Source: Anatilimnocola floriformis
GTDB lineage: Bacteria; Planctomycetota; Planctomycetia; Pirellulales; Pirellulaceae
Reading direction: 5' to 3'
DNA: 64,000 nt
Assembly: GCF_024256385.1 (NCBI RefSeq)
Contig: NZ_JAMLFW010000001.1
Location: 5,084,001 to 5,148,000, forward strand
This document shows positions 1 to 9,373 of this stretch, piece after piece (positions within the stretch are counted from its first letter, which is position 1; each line of letters begins with the position of its first letter). The translations under genes were made by a program, and so were the position numbers. The notes below the pieces were generated by a model. It was given only the letters and a program-made list of their open reading frames with translations, made no database searches and had not been told where the DNA came from.

Positions 1-825
1 CTGACAACGAGCGTCGTTCCCGAAGCGTGGTCGAACGCGTTCAGCCCGTGGACGAATGCCGAACCGCTAATCGCCAATCAGCCGATGCTGAAGGGAGCCG
101 ATCGGCTTCGCCGCAGCATCGTGCCGAGCCTGCTCGAAGCCCGCCGACTCAATGAATCGGTCGGCAACGACAGCAGCCAATTGTTCGAAACGGCGCGCAT
201 CTATCTGCCGCTCGGCAACAGCTTGCCGAACGAGCAATGGACATTGGCCGCCGTCAGTGGACAAGATTTTCTGACCGTGAAGGGCATTCTGGAAACGTTG
301 CTGCAGCGCATCAACCCTGAGTGCATCCTCGAAGCCGTCGATTTCAAACATCCACTGCTCCTCGCCGATCAAGCCTGCGAGTTGAAACTCAGCGGCAAGC
401 GGTGGGGCTTTCTCGGCAAGCTTTCGCCCGGCGGACTGAAGCAATTCGGACTCCGCCGCGATGCGCTCATTGCCGAATTCGATCTCGGCGCGCTCGTGCC
501 GCTGGCGGTCCTCACGCCGCAGCATCAAAAGATCAGCACGTTCCCCGCCATCGCCCGCGACCTTAACCTCGTCGTCGACGAAGGTATCCGCTGGTCGCAG
601 ATTTCGGCCTCCGTCAAAGGCGCAGCCGGCGAACGCTTGCAGGCAGTCAGCTATCTCGACACTTACCGCGCTCCCGACAAGGACGGCGCAGGAAAGAAAC
701 GTCTGCTGCTGAGCGTGCAACTGCGTTCACCGCAAAAGACCCTGACCGGCGAAGAGGCCGATCAGATCATTGAGCGGATCGTGACCGCTTGCGGCGAGAT
801 GCATGGGGCGGTGTTGTTGAAATAA
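1..825 (+). CDS. pheT: Phenylalanine--tRNA ligase beta subunit, C-terminal part (5' truncated)
   Basis: The reading frame is open from base 1, so only the last 274 residues are present and the start lies outside the window. PheT forms the alpha2-beta2 synthetase that charges tRNA-Phe in the cytoplasm. The visible part covers the end of the core, with the class-II-like segment around LRRSIVPSLLEA, and the C-terminal ferredoxin-fold anticodon-binding domain. That domain runs over roughly the last 95 residues, from ISTFPAIARDL to the end, with the typical FPAIARDLNLVV entry and a TLTGEEAD segment near the end. The stop is TAA. No T-rich terminator follows, only a GC-rich hairpin. Identification rests on family motifs and is firm for this segment. 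Confidence 0.93.
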   Translation: MTTSVVPEAWSNAFSPWTNAEPLIANQPMLKGADRLRRSIVPSLLEARRLNESVGNDSSQLFETARIYLPLGNSLPNEQWTLAAVSGQDFLTVKGILETLLQRINPECILEAVDFKHPLLLADQACELKLSGKRWGFLGKLSPGGLKQFGLRRDALIAEFDLGALVPLAVLTPQHQKISTFPAIARDLNLVVDEGIRWSQISASVKGAAGERLQAVSYLDTYRAPDKDGAGKKRLLLSVQLRSPQKTLTGEEADQIIERIVTACGEMHGAVLLK

Positions 826-841
826 CGCTACTGAAGCAATG

Positions 842-888
842 CTAGCGGCGGCCCGACTCCAATTGTGATCGAGTGGTCGGGCTGCTAG
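842..888 (+). terminator. GC-rich hairpin after pheT, possible terminator without a T tract
   Basis: CTAGC (842-846) and GCCCGAC (851-857) can pair with GTCGGGC (876-882) and GCTAG (884-888), giving an imperfect stem with bulges just after the pheT stop. No run of T follows. It could slow or end transcription, or it could be one of the palindromic intergenic elements seen elsewhere in the window. Confidence 0.3.
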
Positions 889-971
889 AGTCCGCCCTGG
901 TAGGGTCCGCTCTGCGGATCGGAATCAACTCGGGTAACCATCCGCACAGCGTAAGCTACAAAGGCATTTCC

Positions 972-1415
972 ATGACAGCGATTCGCTCGTTTTCTGCTGC
1001 GTTACTCGTCAGCAGCCTGGCCCTTTTTGCCACCGGTTGCAGCCCAGCTACGCAAGTCGTCGGCACGTGGAAACTCGATACTACGAAGGCACTTCCCGCC
1101 GATTTTATGAATGCCAACCCGCTGGTTGGTGCGTTTCTCGCGGTATCGCAACCAACCATCGAAGCCAAGTTCGCCGGCGACGGCAATTTCAATTTGCGGG
1201 CCGAAGGTGGTCCCTTCAAGTATGCCGGCAAAGGTTCGTGGCGGTACGTAAAGTCTGAAGGAAAAACTCTGATTCTTATGATAAAAGAATCGGGAAAAAC
1301 AGACGAAAGCGAGTTACGGTTCACACCTGTCGATAATGAACATGCGGAAATCCAGATACCGCTGGATTTCAGCAAGAAGCCGTTTTCGTTTGTGAAAGTG
1401 CCGCCCCAAAGCTAG
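972..1415 (+). CDS. Small secreted lipoprotein, unknown function
   Basis: A 147-residue protein whose N-terminus is a clear lipoprotein signal: a short positive start, a hydrophobic stretch and the lipobox LFATGC, so the mature protein would start at the Cys near residue 23. The body contains VVGTWKLD, a pattern seen at the start of small lipocalin-like beta-barrel domains common in planctomycetes, but no catalytic motif. I chose ATG at 972 because the in-frame upstream extension (from 873) would place 33 unrelated residues before the signal peptide. The next gene, also a lipoprotein with a GKW motif at the same place, starts 51 bases downstream, so the two may be a diverged tandem pair in one transcript. 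Confidence 0.75.
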   Translation: MTAIRSFSAALLVSSLALFATGCSPATQVVGTWKLDTTKALPADFMNANPLVGAFLAVSQPTIEAKFAGDGNFNLRAEGGPFKYAGKGSWRYVKSEGKTLILMIKESGKTDESELRFTPVDNEHAEIQIPLDFSKKPFSFVKVPPQS

Positions 1416-1466
1416 CAGCGGCGCGACGGCTCGTGAGTCACCCCTGGTCGATCAAGGAGGATCACC

Positions 1467-1913
1467 ATGCTTCGTATCGTTAAATTGACTTCGGTTACTC
1501 TCTCTCTCGCCGCGGTTATGATTGCCGCGGTCGGCTGCGGCCAAAGCGCCGCGCCACCTGCCCAACGCTTGCCCGGCAAGTGGTATGGCAAGGTCGTGCT
1601 CGAGAAAGAGACGATCGGCAATACCCTCACGCCGGCGCAGATCGCCAATCTGCAAAAGATGGAAATGGCGATCGAGTTTACCAAGGACGGCGTGATGGAT
1701 TCGTCGGGCGTCGAAAACAACGTCCCTTACAAATCGGCTGGTAAGTGGCAGTTCGTCAGCCAAGAGGGTGACGTGCTGAATATCAACGCCATCGAAGCCA
1801 ACGGCCAGCAAAAGCCAGCCATCCTGGTCTTCGAAGGGAACGACAACTTCACAATTCCGCTGAAGACGGAAGTCGCCAACATCGGTGGCATGAAGTTCGA
1901 GCGCGTGCGCTAA
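1467..1913 (+). CDS. Small secreted lipoprotein, unknown function (tandem neighbour)
   Basis: A 148-residue protein with a lipoprotein signal ending in the lipobox IAAVGC, predicted to be anchored to a membrane by a lipidated Cys near residue 24. A strong Shine-Dalgarno site (AAGGAGG, 1454-1460) six bases before the ATG supports this start. After the Cys comes a short Pro/Ala linker and then LPGKWYGKVV, similar in position to the GTWKLD segment of the preceding lipoprotein, followed by a body rich in predicted beta strands. The fold may be lipocalin-like, but that is inference. The gene runs convergently into the FGE-fold gene, with only four bases between their stop codons. Confidence 0.8.
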   Translation: MLRIVKLTSVTLSLAAVMIAAVGCGQSAAPPAQRLPGKWYGKVVLEKETIGNTLTPAQIANLQKMEMAIEFTKDGVMDSSGVENNVPYKSAGKWQFVSQEGDVLNINAIEANGQQKPAILVFEGNDNFTIPLKTEVANIGGMKFERVR

Positions 1914-1917
1914 GCAC

Positions 1918-2985
1918 TCACTCCGGCTTTTTGATCCGGTCGATCTGGGGCGGTTCCGACTTGTCCCACTTTTCTTTTTCCTCGGCGGCCGTTGGCTCGA
2001 CCAGCGGCCGCACGACGCGGAAACCTACGCCCAGAGCATCGGTCAAATACCAGATGCTCTGCGGAATCTGGGGATCTTGCTGCTTCCAATCGAGATTCGA
2101 AGCATTCCGCGCCGCCGAACGGAGCGACGCTGCATCGCCATCCCACGAACCGCCGCGGACCACGCGGTTATATTCAGTGAGTGGCACGGCGAGCGGATTG
2201 ACCGCTGGCTTGCCGGTCACCTTGCCGTAGAAATCGGTCGTGTGCTGATCGAGCACCCACTCGGCAACGTTGCCATGCATGTCGTGCAGGCCCCAAGGAT
2301 TCGGCTTCTTCGTGCCGACCTTTTGATACTTCTCTTCGCTGTTGTCCATGTACCAGGCATAGTCGTCGAGCTTGGCGGGATCATCGCCAAATGAGTAAGC
2401 CGTCGTCGTTCCAGCGCGGCAAGCATATTCCCACTCGGCTTCCGTCGGCAGGCGATAGTAACGGCTGGTCTTGGCGCTCAGCCATTTGCAAAAGATGCGA
2501 GCCGAGTGCTGCGTCATGCAGATCGCCGGGTACTGCCGCTTTCCCATGCCGAAGCTCATGTCGGTGTAGGGCTTGGTTGGTTGGGTCTTTTGATATTTGT
2601 CAGCCGCCTTGTCGCGAGCATTCGCCGGTACGCCGGTCACTTCGCGTTTGAAGACATCGAGATCGGCCATCCACACTTCGTAGGCATCCCAAGTCAGTTC
2701 GCACTTGGCCATCCAAAAGGGATCGATCTGCACTTCGTGCTGCGGCCCTTCGTCAGCTTTGCGACCTTTCTCGGTCGCAGGGCTTCCCATCAGGAATTTG
2801 CCACCCTTGATCGGCACCATGTCGATCTTGCCGTCGGAGTGCTCGAGCAACTCGGTGTACGCCTTCATCTCCGCTTCGGTTTTGGCGTTAGAGTTTGCAA
2901 CCTCAAGCGGCGCTGCCTTCTCTTCCTGTGCAAGAAGCGGAGCGGCAAAAACGACAATGCTGAGGAATAGAATCTGGCGTGTCAT
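1918..2985 (-). CDS. Secreted formylglycine-generating-enzyme-fold (SUMF1-type) protein
   Basis: A 355-residue protein with a signal peptide ([20 protein letters not shown]) and an FGE-sulfatase/SUMF1 domain from about residue 50 to the end. The family landmarks are present: [60 protein letters not shown] and [20 protein letters not shown]. True FGE enzymes carry active-site cysteines in the segment after GGSW/GGSF, and none is present here. The protein is therefore more likely a non-catalytic relative of the kind often found in planctomycetes, sometimes a binding or structural module. ATG at 2985 was chosen because it begins the signal peptide directly. An upstream in-frame start at 3027 would add 14 residues before it. 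Confidence 0.85.
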   Translation of the reverse strand: MTRQILFLSIVVFAAPLLAQEEKAAPLEVANSNAKTEAEMKAYTELLEHSDGKIDMVPIKGGKFLMGSPATEKGRKADEGPQHEVQIDPFWMAKCELTWDAYEVWMADLDVFKREVTGVPANARDKAADKYQKTQPTKPYTDMSFGMGKRQYPAICMTQHSARIFCKWLSAKTSRYYRLPTEAEWEYACRAGTTTAYSFGDDPAKLDDYAWYMDNSEEKYQKVGTKKPNPWGLHDMHGNVAEWVLDQHTTDFYGKVTGKPAVNPLAVPLTEYNRVVRGGSWDGDAASLRSAARNASNLDWKQQDPQIPQSIWYLTDALGVGFRVVRPLVEPTAAEEKEKWDKSEPPQIDRIKKPE

Positions 2986-3063
2986 GAGCGAGCACATTTG
3001 TGGAGGGAACATTGGCAATCCCGCCATTAGAGCATGCGAACCCGCTACTGGCTAATCCCTGGC

Positions 3064-3951
3064 TCAGGCGGTCGGCTGCGAAGTCAGCGGCGAAGTCAGG
3101 ACTTGTTCTGGAGCATGCTTGCCTCCGCGCAGGCCGATCATTTTGCCGACGAACGATCGCCAATAATAGCGCGCCCAAAATGGCCGGGCGGTTACCGCCA
3201 TCACCAGACTTCCGCCGAAACTGCGGATCAGTGTGTTCGCGATTTGCGAAACCGGAAACCGATGCTTCCGCAGCAAATAGCCGCGGCCTCGGCTGTATTT
3301 GAAATTCCGTTCCTGCAGCCGCTCGTCCTGCGTTTGCAACGGATTCGGATGATGAATGACGAGGTCAGGGCAATAGTCGATCCGCAGTCCGCGGGCCATC
3401 ATTCGCAGCAGCAGATCGGGCCCTTCGTCGCTGTTCCAAGGACTCTCGCAGCCGACGCCCATCAGCTCGTCGTACCGCAGATCGCCCAGCGGTCGCCGCC
3501 GCGCGAAGAGGCCCGCTTCGAGACAGCACTCCAGCACGTTGTCGCGCGTGATCTGGCCGCCAGGCGTCTCGGGCCGGCTCATGTGTTCGACGCTGGTCGA
3601 AATCGCATCGACCGCCGGATCGGCAAACTTTTGGAGCACGCCGCCGAGGAAGCCGCGCGGGTAATGGCAATCGTCATCCGGAAAGGTAATGAACTCGCCG
3701 CTGGCAAAACTCCAGCCGAAGTTGCGAGCGCGGGAAGCACCGCGGCCCTGCATCGGCAAATGAAGAATCGAGAACTCGACCGTTTGTCGCGCGAGGAGTT
3801 CGCCAGTTTCCGGCTTGTCGCTTTGATCGACGACGATCAGTTCCAAATCGCGCAGCGCGAGTTGATCCGTTCCCTGCAACTGCAAGTGATCGATGAACCG
3901 CTGCAAATCTGCAGGGCGGCCGACGGTGGGAACTACCAAGGAGAATTTCAC
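3064..3951 (-). CDS. Family 2 glycosyltransferase
   Basis: A 295-residue GT-A fold glycosyltransferase. It begins with FSLVVPTVGRPADLQRF, the nucleotide-sugar-binding start of GT2 enzymes. It has the metal-binding acidic motif in FPDDDCHYP and a later SDEGPDLLLRMMARG segment that fits the acceptor/base region. It would transfer a sugar from a nucleotide donor at the cytoplasmic face during polysaccharide or glycolipid synthesis. The open frame runs far upstream (to 4566), but that part is an out-of-frame shadow of the flippase gene. The GTG at 3951 overlaps the flippase TGA as GTGA and marks the real start, which suggests translational coupling. The basic C-terminus may touch the membrane. 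Confidence 0.85.
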   Translation of the reverse strand: MKFSLVVPTVGRPADLQRFIDHLQLQGTDQLALRDLELIVVDQSDKPETGELLARQTVEFSILHLPMQGRGASRARNFGWSFASGEFITFPDDDCHYPRGFLGGVLQKFADPAVDAISTSVEHMSRPETPGGQITRDNVLECCLEAGLFARRRPLGDLRYDELMGVGCESPWNSDEGPDLLLRMMARGLRIDYCPDLVIHHPNPLQTQDERLQERNFKYSRGRGYLLRKHRFPVSQIANTLIRSFGGSLVMAVTARPFWARYYWRSFVGKMIGLRGGKHAPEQVLTSPLTSQPTA

Positions 3952-5438
3952 AGTGGTGACTCCTTTGGTGGTGGAGTCGTCCGAGCGCGCGTGACTGCCG
4001 CTTGAATCAGCAGCGGCGAGGCATGACACCACACGCCGACGAAATAGCGCGCGGCCAGCCATTCGAGCGTGATCTGAGTTGCCGTGCAAATCGCTGCCGC
4101 GATCGCCAGACCCATCAATCCGCCGAAATGAGCGCCGATCGCCCCGACCACGATCGCCGATACGCCGCAGACCAGCGTGATGCAGAGCACCGTCCAGCGG
4201 CGACCTGTCATCAGCAGCACGTAGCCACACGGCCCAAGGCAATTTGCGGTCAGTTGTCCGAGCGTCAGGATGACAAGCACTCCCGCGGCGGCTTTGTATT
4301 GAGGACCAAACGCCAGTCCGAGCACTTGCTGAGGCAGCACAATGAGTGCGACGGCGGCGATGATCGCCGGCAAGGCGGCCAGGCTCGTTGCTTGCCGAAT
4401 GACTCGCTGCAGTTCCGCGATTTGGCCGCGGGCGTACAAACTGGGAATGACGGCGATGATCGTGAGCATCGCGAGTTGTTCGGGAATGCCGAGCAACAGC
4501 ACAAGACGTTTCGCGCTGCCGTAGAACGCGACATCGTCGGTCCCAAAGAACCGGCTGACGAGCCACAGATCAGCCGAGAGCGTGCAGAATGCTGCGATCT
4601 GCGAGAGCGCGATCGGCAGGGCATCGAAAGCAAGTTCGCTCACCGAGGGAACCTGGCCATCGAGCGCACTCGATCCGGTGGCAGGCAAAGCGCGACTCAT
4701 CTGCCACAGCGTGATAACCGCGGTGAACGTGATCGCCGCCGACAAGACCTGCGCGGCCCGAGTGCTCGTCACGCCCAGGGACAGTAAGAACATCGTCGCC
4801 AGTACGGCGAGAAACAGCGACACCGCGATCGGTCCGCCTGATTGTCCACCGGAGAGGAGATTGGCCCATTTCACTTCATGCATGCCGCGCAGAACGGCTG
4901 CGCCGACCATTTGCCAGGCGAGTGCCACAATCGCCGAACCGACAACAACGGCGAGCAAGATGCTGCCGGGTAAATGAAATCGCTCAAATCCATCGAGCCA
5001 AAAGTAGGCCGCAGTGAGTGCTGCGGTCGTCATCGAGGTCATTAACAGAAGCAATCCGCAGCGCCGGACCAGTAAGCGAATGGCCGAGTGATTGCCTTGA
5101 GCCAGGTTAGCGGCGACGTGGCGGATCATCGTTTCGGGCAATCCGAACGAGCCGATCATCGCGGCAATGCCAACCAGCGAAAGAACGAGGAGTACTTCGC
5201 CGCAGGCTCCGACGTTGGCGCCGAACCAGCGCGGCAACAAAAAGCTGAGCGCTGCCGAAGCGGCGACGTTCCAACCACGTGCGATCACGACCCACATCGC
5301 CGATTGCGATAGCGCGCCGGCTTGGGCGGGTTTCACCTCTGCCTCGACCGGCGGCATCACAATTTCATCGTTGCCAGACACAGGTTTTTCGCTGCTAGAA
5401 GCAGTGTCGGCTTTCGGATTGGAGGCAAGCGAAACCAT
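3948..5438 (-). CDS. Polysaccharide biosynthesis flippase (Wzx/MATE-like, lipopolysaccharide exporter type)
   Basis: A 496-residue integral membrane protein with about 12-14 hydrophobic helices after a polar N-terminal tail of about 45 residues. The pattern of paired helices, a GLPETMIRHVA segment after helix 2 and a late SLAALPAIIAAVALIVLPQQ region fits the oligosaccharide flippase (RfbX/Wzx) superfamily. It would move lipid-linked glycans across the cytoplasmic membrane. The ATG at 5438 was chosen because residues further upstream look non-coding. The stop overlaps the GTG of the following GT2 gene, so flippase and transferase probably work on the same glycan. A GT4 glycosyltransferase lies 4 kb away on the other strand. 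Confidence 0.82.
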   Translation of the reverse strand: MVSLASNPKADTASSSEKPVSGNDEIVMPPVEAEVKPAQAGALSQSAMWVVIARGWNVAASAALSFLLPRWFGANVGACGEVLLVLSLVGIAAMIGSFGLPETMIRHVAANLAQGNHSAIRLLVRRCGLLLLMTSMTTAALTAAYFWLDGFERFHLPGSILLAVVVGSAIVALAWQMVGAAVLRGMHEVKWANLLSGGQSGGPIAVSLFLAVLATMFLLSLGVTSTRAAQVLSAAITFTAVITLWQMSRALPATGSSALDGQVPSVSELAFDALPIALSQIAAFCTLSADLWLVSRFFGTDDVAFYGSAKRLVLLLGIPEQLAMLTIIAVIPSLYARGQIAELQRVIRQATSLAALPAIIAAVALIVLPQQVLGLAFGPQYKAAAGVLVILTLGQLTANCLGPCGYVLLMTGRRWTVLCITLVCGVSAIVVGAIGAHFGGLMGLAIAAAICTATQITLEWLAARYFVGVWCHASPLLIQAAVTRARTTPPPKESPL

Positions 5439-5667
5439 GAACGTTGACGACAAGCCTGGCGGGAGAATTGGGGTGAGGTGCCATTGCAGCCGCGTGGCAG
5501 ACAGACCATCCAATATAGTCGCGAGCGGCAAATTAGGCAGTTACAATTTGCCCGCAAACGGCCTCTGCGCAAACCAGCAGGCCGATCCGCTGAGAGAATC
5601 AGCGGAAAACCGCGATACAATCGAGTTAAACGTCACGGTAGGAATCTCCGCAACATTGAGGCGAACA

Positions 5668-6903
5668 ATGCGACACATACTTTTCTACGTCACCTGCCTC
5701 GCTCTGCTTTGCGGTTTCCTCCCCTGTTCAAGCCAGGCGGAAGGGCCTTCGCTCGAACCTACCAAGGTCGACCTCTTCGAAGCCGGCAAGGATGGCTATG
5801 GCACGTATCGCATTCCTGGCATCGTGGTAACCAAGAACGGAGTGGTGCTGGCCTACTGTGAAGCTCGTCGCAACGCGAGCACCGACTGGGGACAGATCGA
5901 TGTGATGCTCCGCCGCAGCACCGACGGCGGCGTGACTTGGTCGCCGATGAAAAAGATCATCGAACTCGAAGGGAAGTTTGAACGCAATCCCGCCGCCGTC
6001 GCGCAAAAGCTCGGCAAGGAAGGGGAGATTACGGTCAATAATCCGATCGCCATCGCCGATCCTCGGCCGGGCGTTGTCCACTTTCTTTACTGCGTCGAAT
6101 ACAACCGCCTTTTCTACATGCGGAGCGAAGACGATGGCCTGAGTTTCAGCAAGCCGATCGACCTCACGGCCGTCGTCGAAAAACTCCGCCCCTCGTACGA
6201 TTGGCAAAGCCTGGCCGTTGGGCCGGGCCACGGAATCCGTTTGCAGAACGGCCGACTGCTCGCCGCGATCTGGCTGTCGACCGGCAACGGCGGCCATGCG
6301 CATCGGCCCTCGGTGGTCTCAACCGTCTACAGCGACGACGACGGCAAAACCTGGCAACTGGGCGATATTGTTGCCAACGAAACCAAGCCGCTGGTGAATC
6401 CCAACGAGTCGATTTTGATTGAGTTGGCCGATGGTCGCGTGATGATCAACATGAGGAGCGAATCGCCCGAACATCGCCGCGCTGTTTCGATCAGCCCCGA
6501 CGGCAGCACCAAGTGGAGCACGCCGAAATTCAACGAGCAACTGCTCGAACCAATTTGCATGGCCAACATCATTCGCTGGCCGAATGCCAAGGAAGGTAGC
6601 AAAACCGGTATCGTCTTTTCGAATCCCCACAACCTCGAACGAGCCAATGCCAAACCGGGCCAAGGGCGTGACCGCAAGAACCTGTCGCTCAAGCTGAGCT
6701 ATGACGAGGGAGAAACCTGGCCGATCAGCAAAACGCTCGAAGCCGGCAGCAGCGCCTACAGCGATCTCGCCGTTTCGGCCGATGGCTCGTTGCTGTGTTT
6801 TTATGAGCGAACCAAAATCGATGAAGCCACCAAAAAGCGGACTGCATTTCTCACGGTTGCGCGGGTCAGCGTGGCGTGGATGACGGACGGGAAAGATAAG
6901 TAG
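5668..6903 (+). CDS. Secreted sialidase-family exo-glycosidase (BNR/Asp-box repeats)
   Basis: A 411-residue protein with a cleavable signal peptide of about 22-24 residues, followed by a six-bladed sialidase-type propeller. The diagnostic YRIP motif occurs as YGTYRIPGIV. Three Asp boxes (SxDxGxTW type) are visible as STDGGVTW, SDDDGKTW and SYDEGETW. The family hydrolyses terminal sialic acids or related sugars outside the cytoplasm, but in planctomycetes the real substrate may be another acidic sugar. An upstream in-frame ORF start at 5167 lies over the antisense flippase gene and was rejected. The sulfatase at 48.9 kb is another exported enzyme for complex glycans. Confidence 0.85.
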   Translation: MRHILFYVTCLALLCGFLPCSSQAEGPSLEPTKVDLFEAGKDGYGTYRIPGIVVTKNGVVLAYCEARRNASTDWGQIDVMLRRSTDGGVTWSPMKKIIELEGKFERNPAAVAQKLGKEGEITVNNPIAIADPRPGVVHFLYCVEYNRLFYMRSEDDGLSFSKPIDLTAVVEKLRPSYDWQSLAVGPGHGIRLQNGRLLAAIWLSTGNGGHAHRPSVVSTVYSDDDGKTWQLGDIVANETKPLVNPNESILIELADGRVMINMRSESPEHRRAVSISPDGSTKWSTPKFNEQLLEPICMANIIRWPNAKEGSKTGIVFSNPHNLERANAKPGQGRDRKNLSLKLSYDEGETWPISKTLEAGSSAYSDLAVSADGSLLCFYERTKIDEATKKRTAFLTVARVSVAWMTDGKDK

Positions 6904-7126
6904 CAGTTTGTCACGGCAACTCTAAATCGCGGCAACTTTTGCAAATTCCTGTCAAGGAAAATTTGTGGCATTGCGCATTAATGGCCGAAGTGCGAATTCT
7001 TGGTGAAATCGGCTGGAAACGCCGCTCATGTAGGTTATTTTAATAGCCGTCCTGCCGGAGCTAAATGACCTCCGCTTGCGTGGCCCGCCAGATTTCCTTG
7101 ACCACAAAAACCGCAAAGGGTTTTCC

Positions 7127-9256
7127 ATGCGGCGACCTTCCTGCCTGTCGTTCGTGTTTTGCCTCGTCTTGTTTTTCGCAGCAGCTGCATCGGCTCAACA
7201 GGGCTCGCTGAATTTTACTGGCGATGTCTTTGCAACGCGCGTCTGGACCGATGCCTCCAGCACGTTCAAGGTCGAAGCGCAGCTGTTGAAAGTGGTCAAC
7301 GGCGTTGCGCACTTGAAGCGCGTCGACAATTCCAAAACCATTGAGATCCCGCTCGCCAAGCTGTGCGCAGCCGACAACGAGTACATTCGCAAATTTGCAG
7401 AACCCGTAGCAGGCGGGCCGCAATCGGCATTTCCGACGGCAGCCAAACTGGAAGTAGCGGCAAAGCGCCAGCGCGATGCCAAGAAAGCGCTGGCACTCTA
7501 CAGCGTGTTCATGGCCGATGCGAAAATTCCTGACGAAGAAAAGGAACGCGCCAAAGCGGGACACGAAAGCTGGCAGCGAGCCGCCGATCAATCATTACTG
7601 CGACTCGGCACCAAATGGCTCACGAAGGCCGAAATCGAAAAGCTGGAAGCGGAAGAGCTCAAGCTGTTTCACGAGGCGACACAGCTCTATCAGATCGGTT
7701 CGGTGGAAGCCGCCGAGAAACGGTTTCGCGATGCGAGTCGAGCTCAGCCCGAAAGCATTCGCGCCGACTTTCGCCTGGGACTGCTCGCCGCCATTATCGA
7801 TCGCGATACCAATAAAGCAGCCGATCGCTTCGAGGCATGCGTGACTCGCCGGCTTAACAAGCGCGAAGAATTGACCGTTGCAGAAACGGCCAACCTCTGT
7901 GCTTCGCTCAACAACCTGGCGATCACGGAGATCCGTCAGCGCCAGTATTCGCAGGCCCTCGGTCACTGGGCACAAGCGTTGGACCTGACGCCCACCGTCC
8001 CCGAAATTGTGCAGAACCTCGGCCGGGTCGGTCTTTTGTCGCGAGCTGAAATGCGAGCCAAAATGGGACCGCTCTTGTCGGTGAATCTAGATACAGCCGA
8101 AACGAAGCGATGGGAAACGCTCTACACCAAAGCCCGCCGAGTGAACGGCGGCTATGAGTTTGATCCCAAAACCGGCTGGCTGTACATGAATGATGTGCGC
8201 GAAGTGAAACCGGCCGCCACACTCGAACAATTTCCACCAACCTCGCCAAACTCTTCAACTTCACCAACGTCGTCAGTGACGCGTTACCAAGATCCTTATC
8301 GCAAGCTGCGCGTCGCAGGCTCTGGGACAGGTTTCGTGATCGCGCCCGGTTATGTCATGACCAATGCACACGTGGCCGACGAAGCCGATGGTCTCTATCT
8401 CGTCGAACAGGAGAATCCACAAAAGCGAATGCCGGCCACCGTGCACGTTGTTTCGAAACGGCCCGACTTGGACCTGGCCATTCTGCGTTGCAACGAACTG
8501 CAAGCGCCGCCGCTGAGTTTTGCCACCGAACTCCCCCGCCTGGGCGCGGAGTTGCGACTCCTTGGTTTTCCCCGCTCGTTCGAGCTCGGCAATACGCTCA
8601 AAGTGACGCGCGGTTTGGTTTCCGGCTTGCCGCCCCATTCGGGAATGGAAGGAGCGCTGGCTAATTTCCGTAACTACTTGCTCTACGATGCGGTCATGAA
8701 TGGTGGCAATAGTGGCGGGCCTGCCTGCGACATTCACGGTCGCGTGGTGGCGGTGAATACAGCGATCCTGCTCCCTTATTCGGTCGGCGGCGGTTATCCC
8801 GCCGGCGTCGGTTCTGACCAAGCTGTCGCATTTTTGCAAGACAACCTGCGCGGCATACGCGACAACTGGCATGATGCCGTAGCGAAAGAGCGGACCTGGG
8901 AAGAAGCCGTCGAACACGTTGCCGCGTCCACAGTTCAGGTGCTAATCCTCAAGGACACCAACACGGTCGAGTTCACCGATAAGTACGAAGCGACGCGCCG
9001 CCGCAAAACCTGGGACGGGTTCGAGGATCCATGGTGCATGGCCTGTCACGGTAGCGGCATGTTTCCCTGCCCGGTGCGTGATTGCAAACAGGGACGAACA
9101 TTAACGTATCGCACCGAATCGGTGCCGTTACTCGATGGCAGCCGATTGACGAAGCAGGTTCCCGTGCGGGTTCCCTGCAGCACCTGCGACGGCGCCGGAA
9201 AAGTTCGCTGCACCGCCTGTTACCAGGGGATCGACCCTGCGTTTTCCAGGTACTAA
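7127..9256 (+). CDS. Secreted SHD1-TPR-trypsin-like protease with C-terminal DnaJ-type zinc fingers
   Basis: A 709-residue multidomain protein. A signal peptide covers residues 1-24. Residues ~30-90 resemble the SHD1 domain (VWTDASSTFKVEAQLL and an IPLAKL end). The middle (~105-320) is helical with TPR-like repeats. Residues ~385-600 form a trypsin/HtrA-type protease with a complete triad: His415 in TNAHVA, Asp449 in RPDLDLAIL and Ser529 in GGNSGGP. After a degenerate region, the last ~70 residues hold four cysteine pairs (CMACHGSG, CPVRDC, CSTCDGAG, CTAC) like DnaJ zinc fingers. No PDZ domain is evident. It probably acts outside the cytoplasm on damaged or structural proteins. ATG 7127 starts the signal peptide. 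The domain combination is unusual. Confidence 0.85.
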   Translation: MRRPSCLSFVFCLVLFFAAAASAQQGSLNFTGDVFATRVWTDASSTFKVEAQLLKVVNGVAHLKRVDNSKTIEIPLAKLCAADNEYIRKFAEPVAGGPQSAFPTAAKLEVAAKRQRDAKKALALYSVFMADAKIPDEEKERAKAGHESWQRAADQSLLRLGTKWLTKAEIEKLEAEELKLFHEATQLYQIGSVEAAEKRFRDASRAQPESIRADFRLGLLAAIIDRDTNKAADRFEACVTRRLNKREELTVAETANLCASLNNLAITEIRQRQYSQALGHWAQALDLTPTVPEIVQNLGRVGLLSRAEMRAKMGPLLSVNLDTAETKRWETLYTKARRVNGGYEFDPKTGWLYMNDVREVKPAATLEQFPPTSPNSSTSPTSSVTRYQDPYRKLRVAGSGTGFVIAPGYVMTNAHVADEADGLYLVEQENPQKRMPATVHVVSKRPDLDLAILRCNELQAPPLSFATELPRLGAELRLLGFPRSFELGNTLKVTRGLVSGLPPHSGMEGALANFRNYLLYDAVMNGGNSGGPACDIHGRVVAVNTAILLPYSVGGGYPAGVGSDQAVAFLQDNLRGIRDNWHDAVAKERTWEEAVEHVAASTVQVLILKDTNTVEFTDKYEATRRRKTWDGFEDPWCMACHGSGMFPCPVRDCKQGRTLTYRTESVPLLDGSRLTKQVPVRVPCSTCDGAGKVRCTACYQGIDPAFSRY

Positions 9257-9373
9257 CGGGGATCTCCACGCGGACTAGGCTCGATTGGCATCCCGCGCCG
9301 GGGGCCAGATTTGGTATGGTGAAGGGAGTGGTTTCTTCAAACTCGTCGCCATCTTCGCCTAACGGATTAGCGC

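Noticed and set aside
3952-4566. N-terminal extension of the GT2 frame (205 residues)
   Set aside because: It is antisense-free but lies in a different frame over the flippase gene, has low-complexity Arg/Ser-rich composition, and the GTGA overlap marks the real start.
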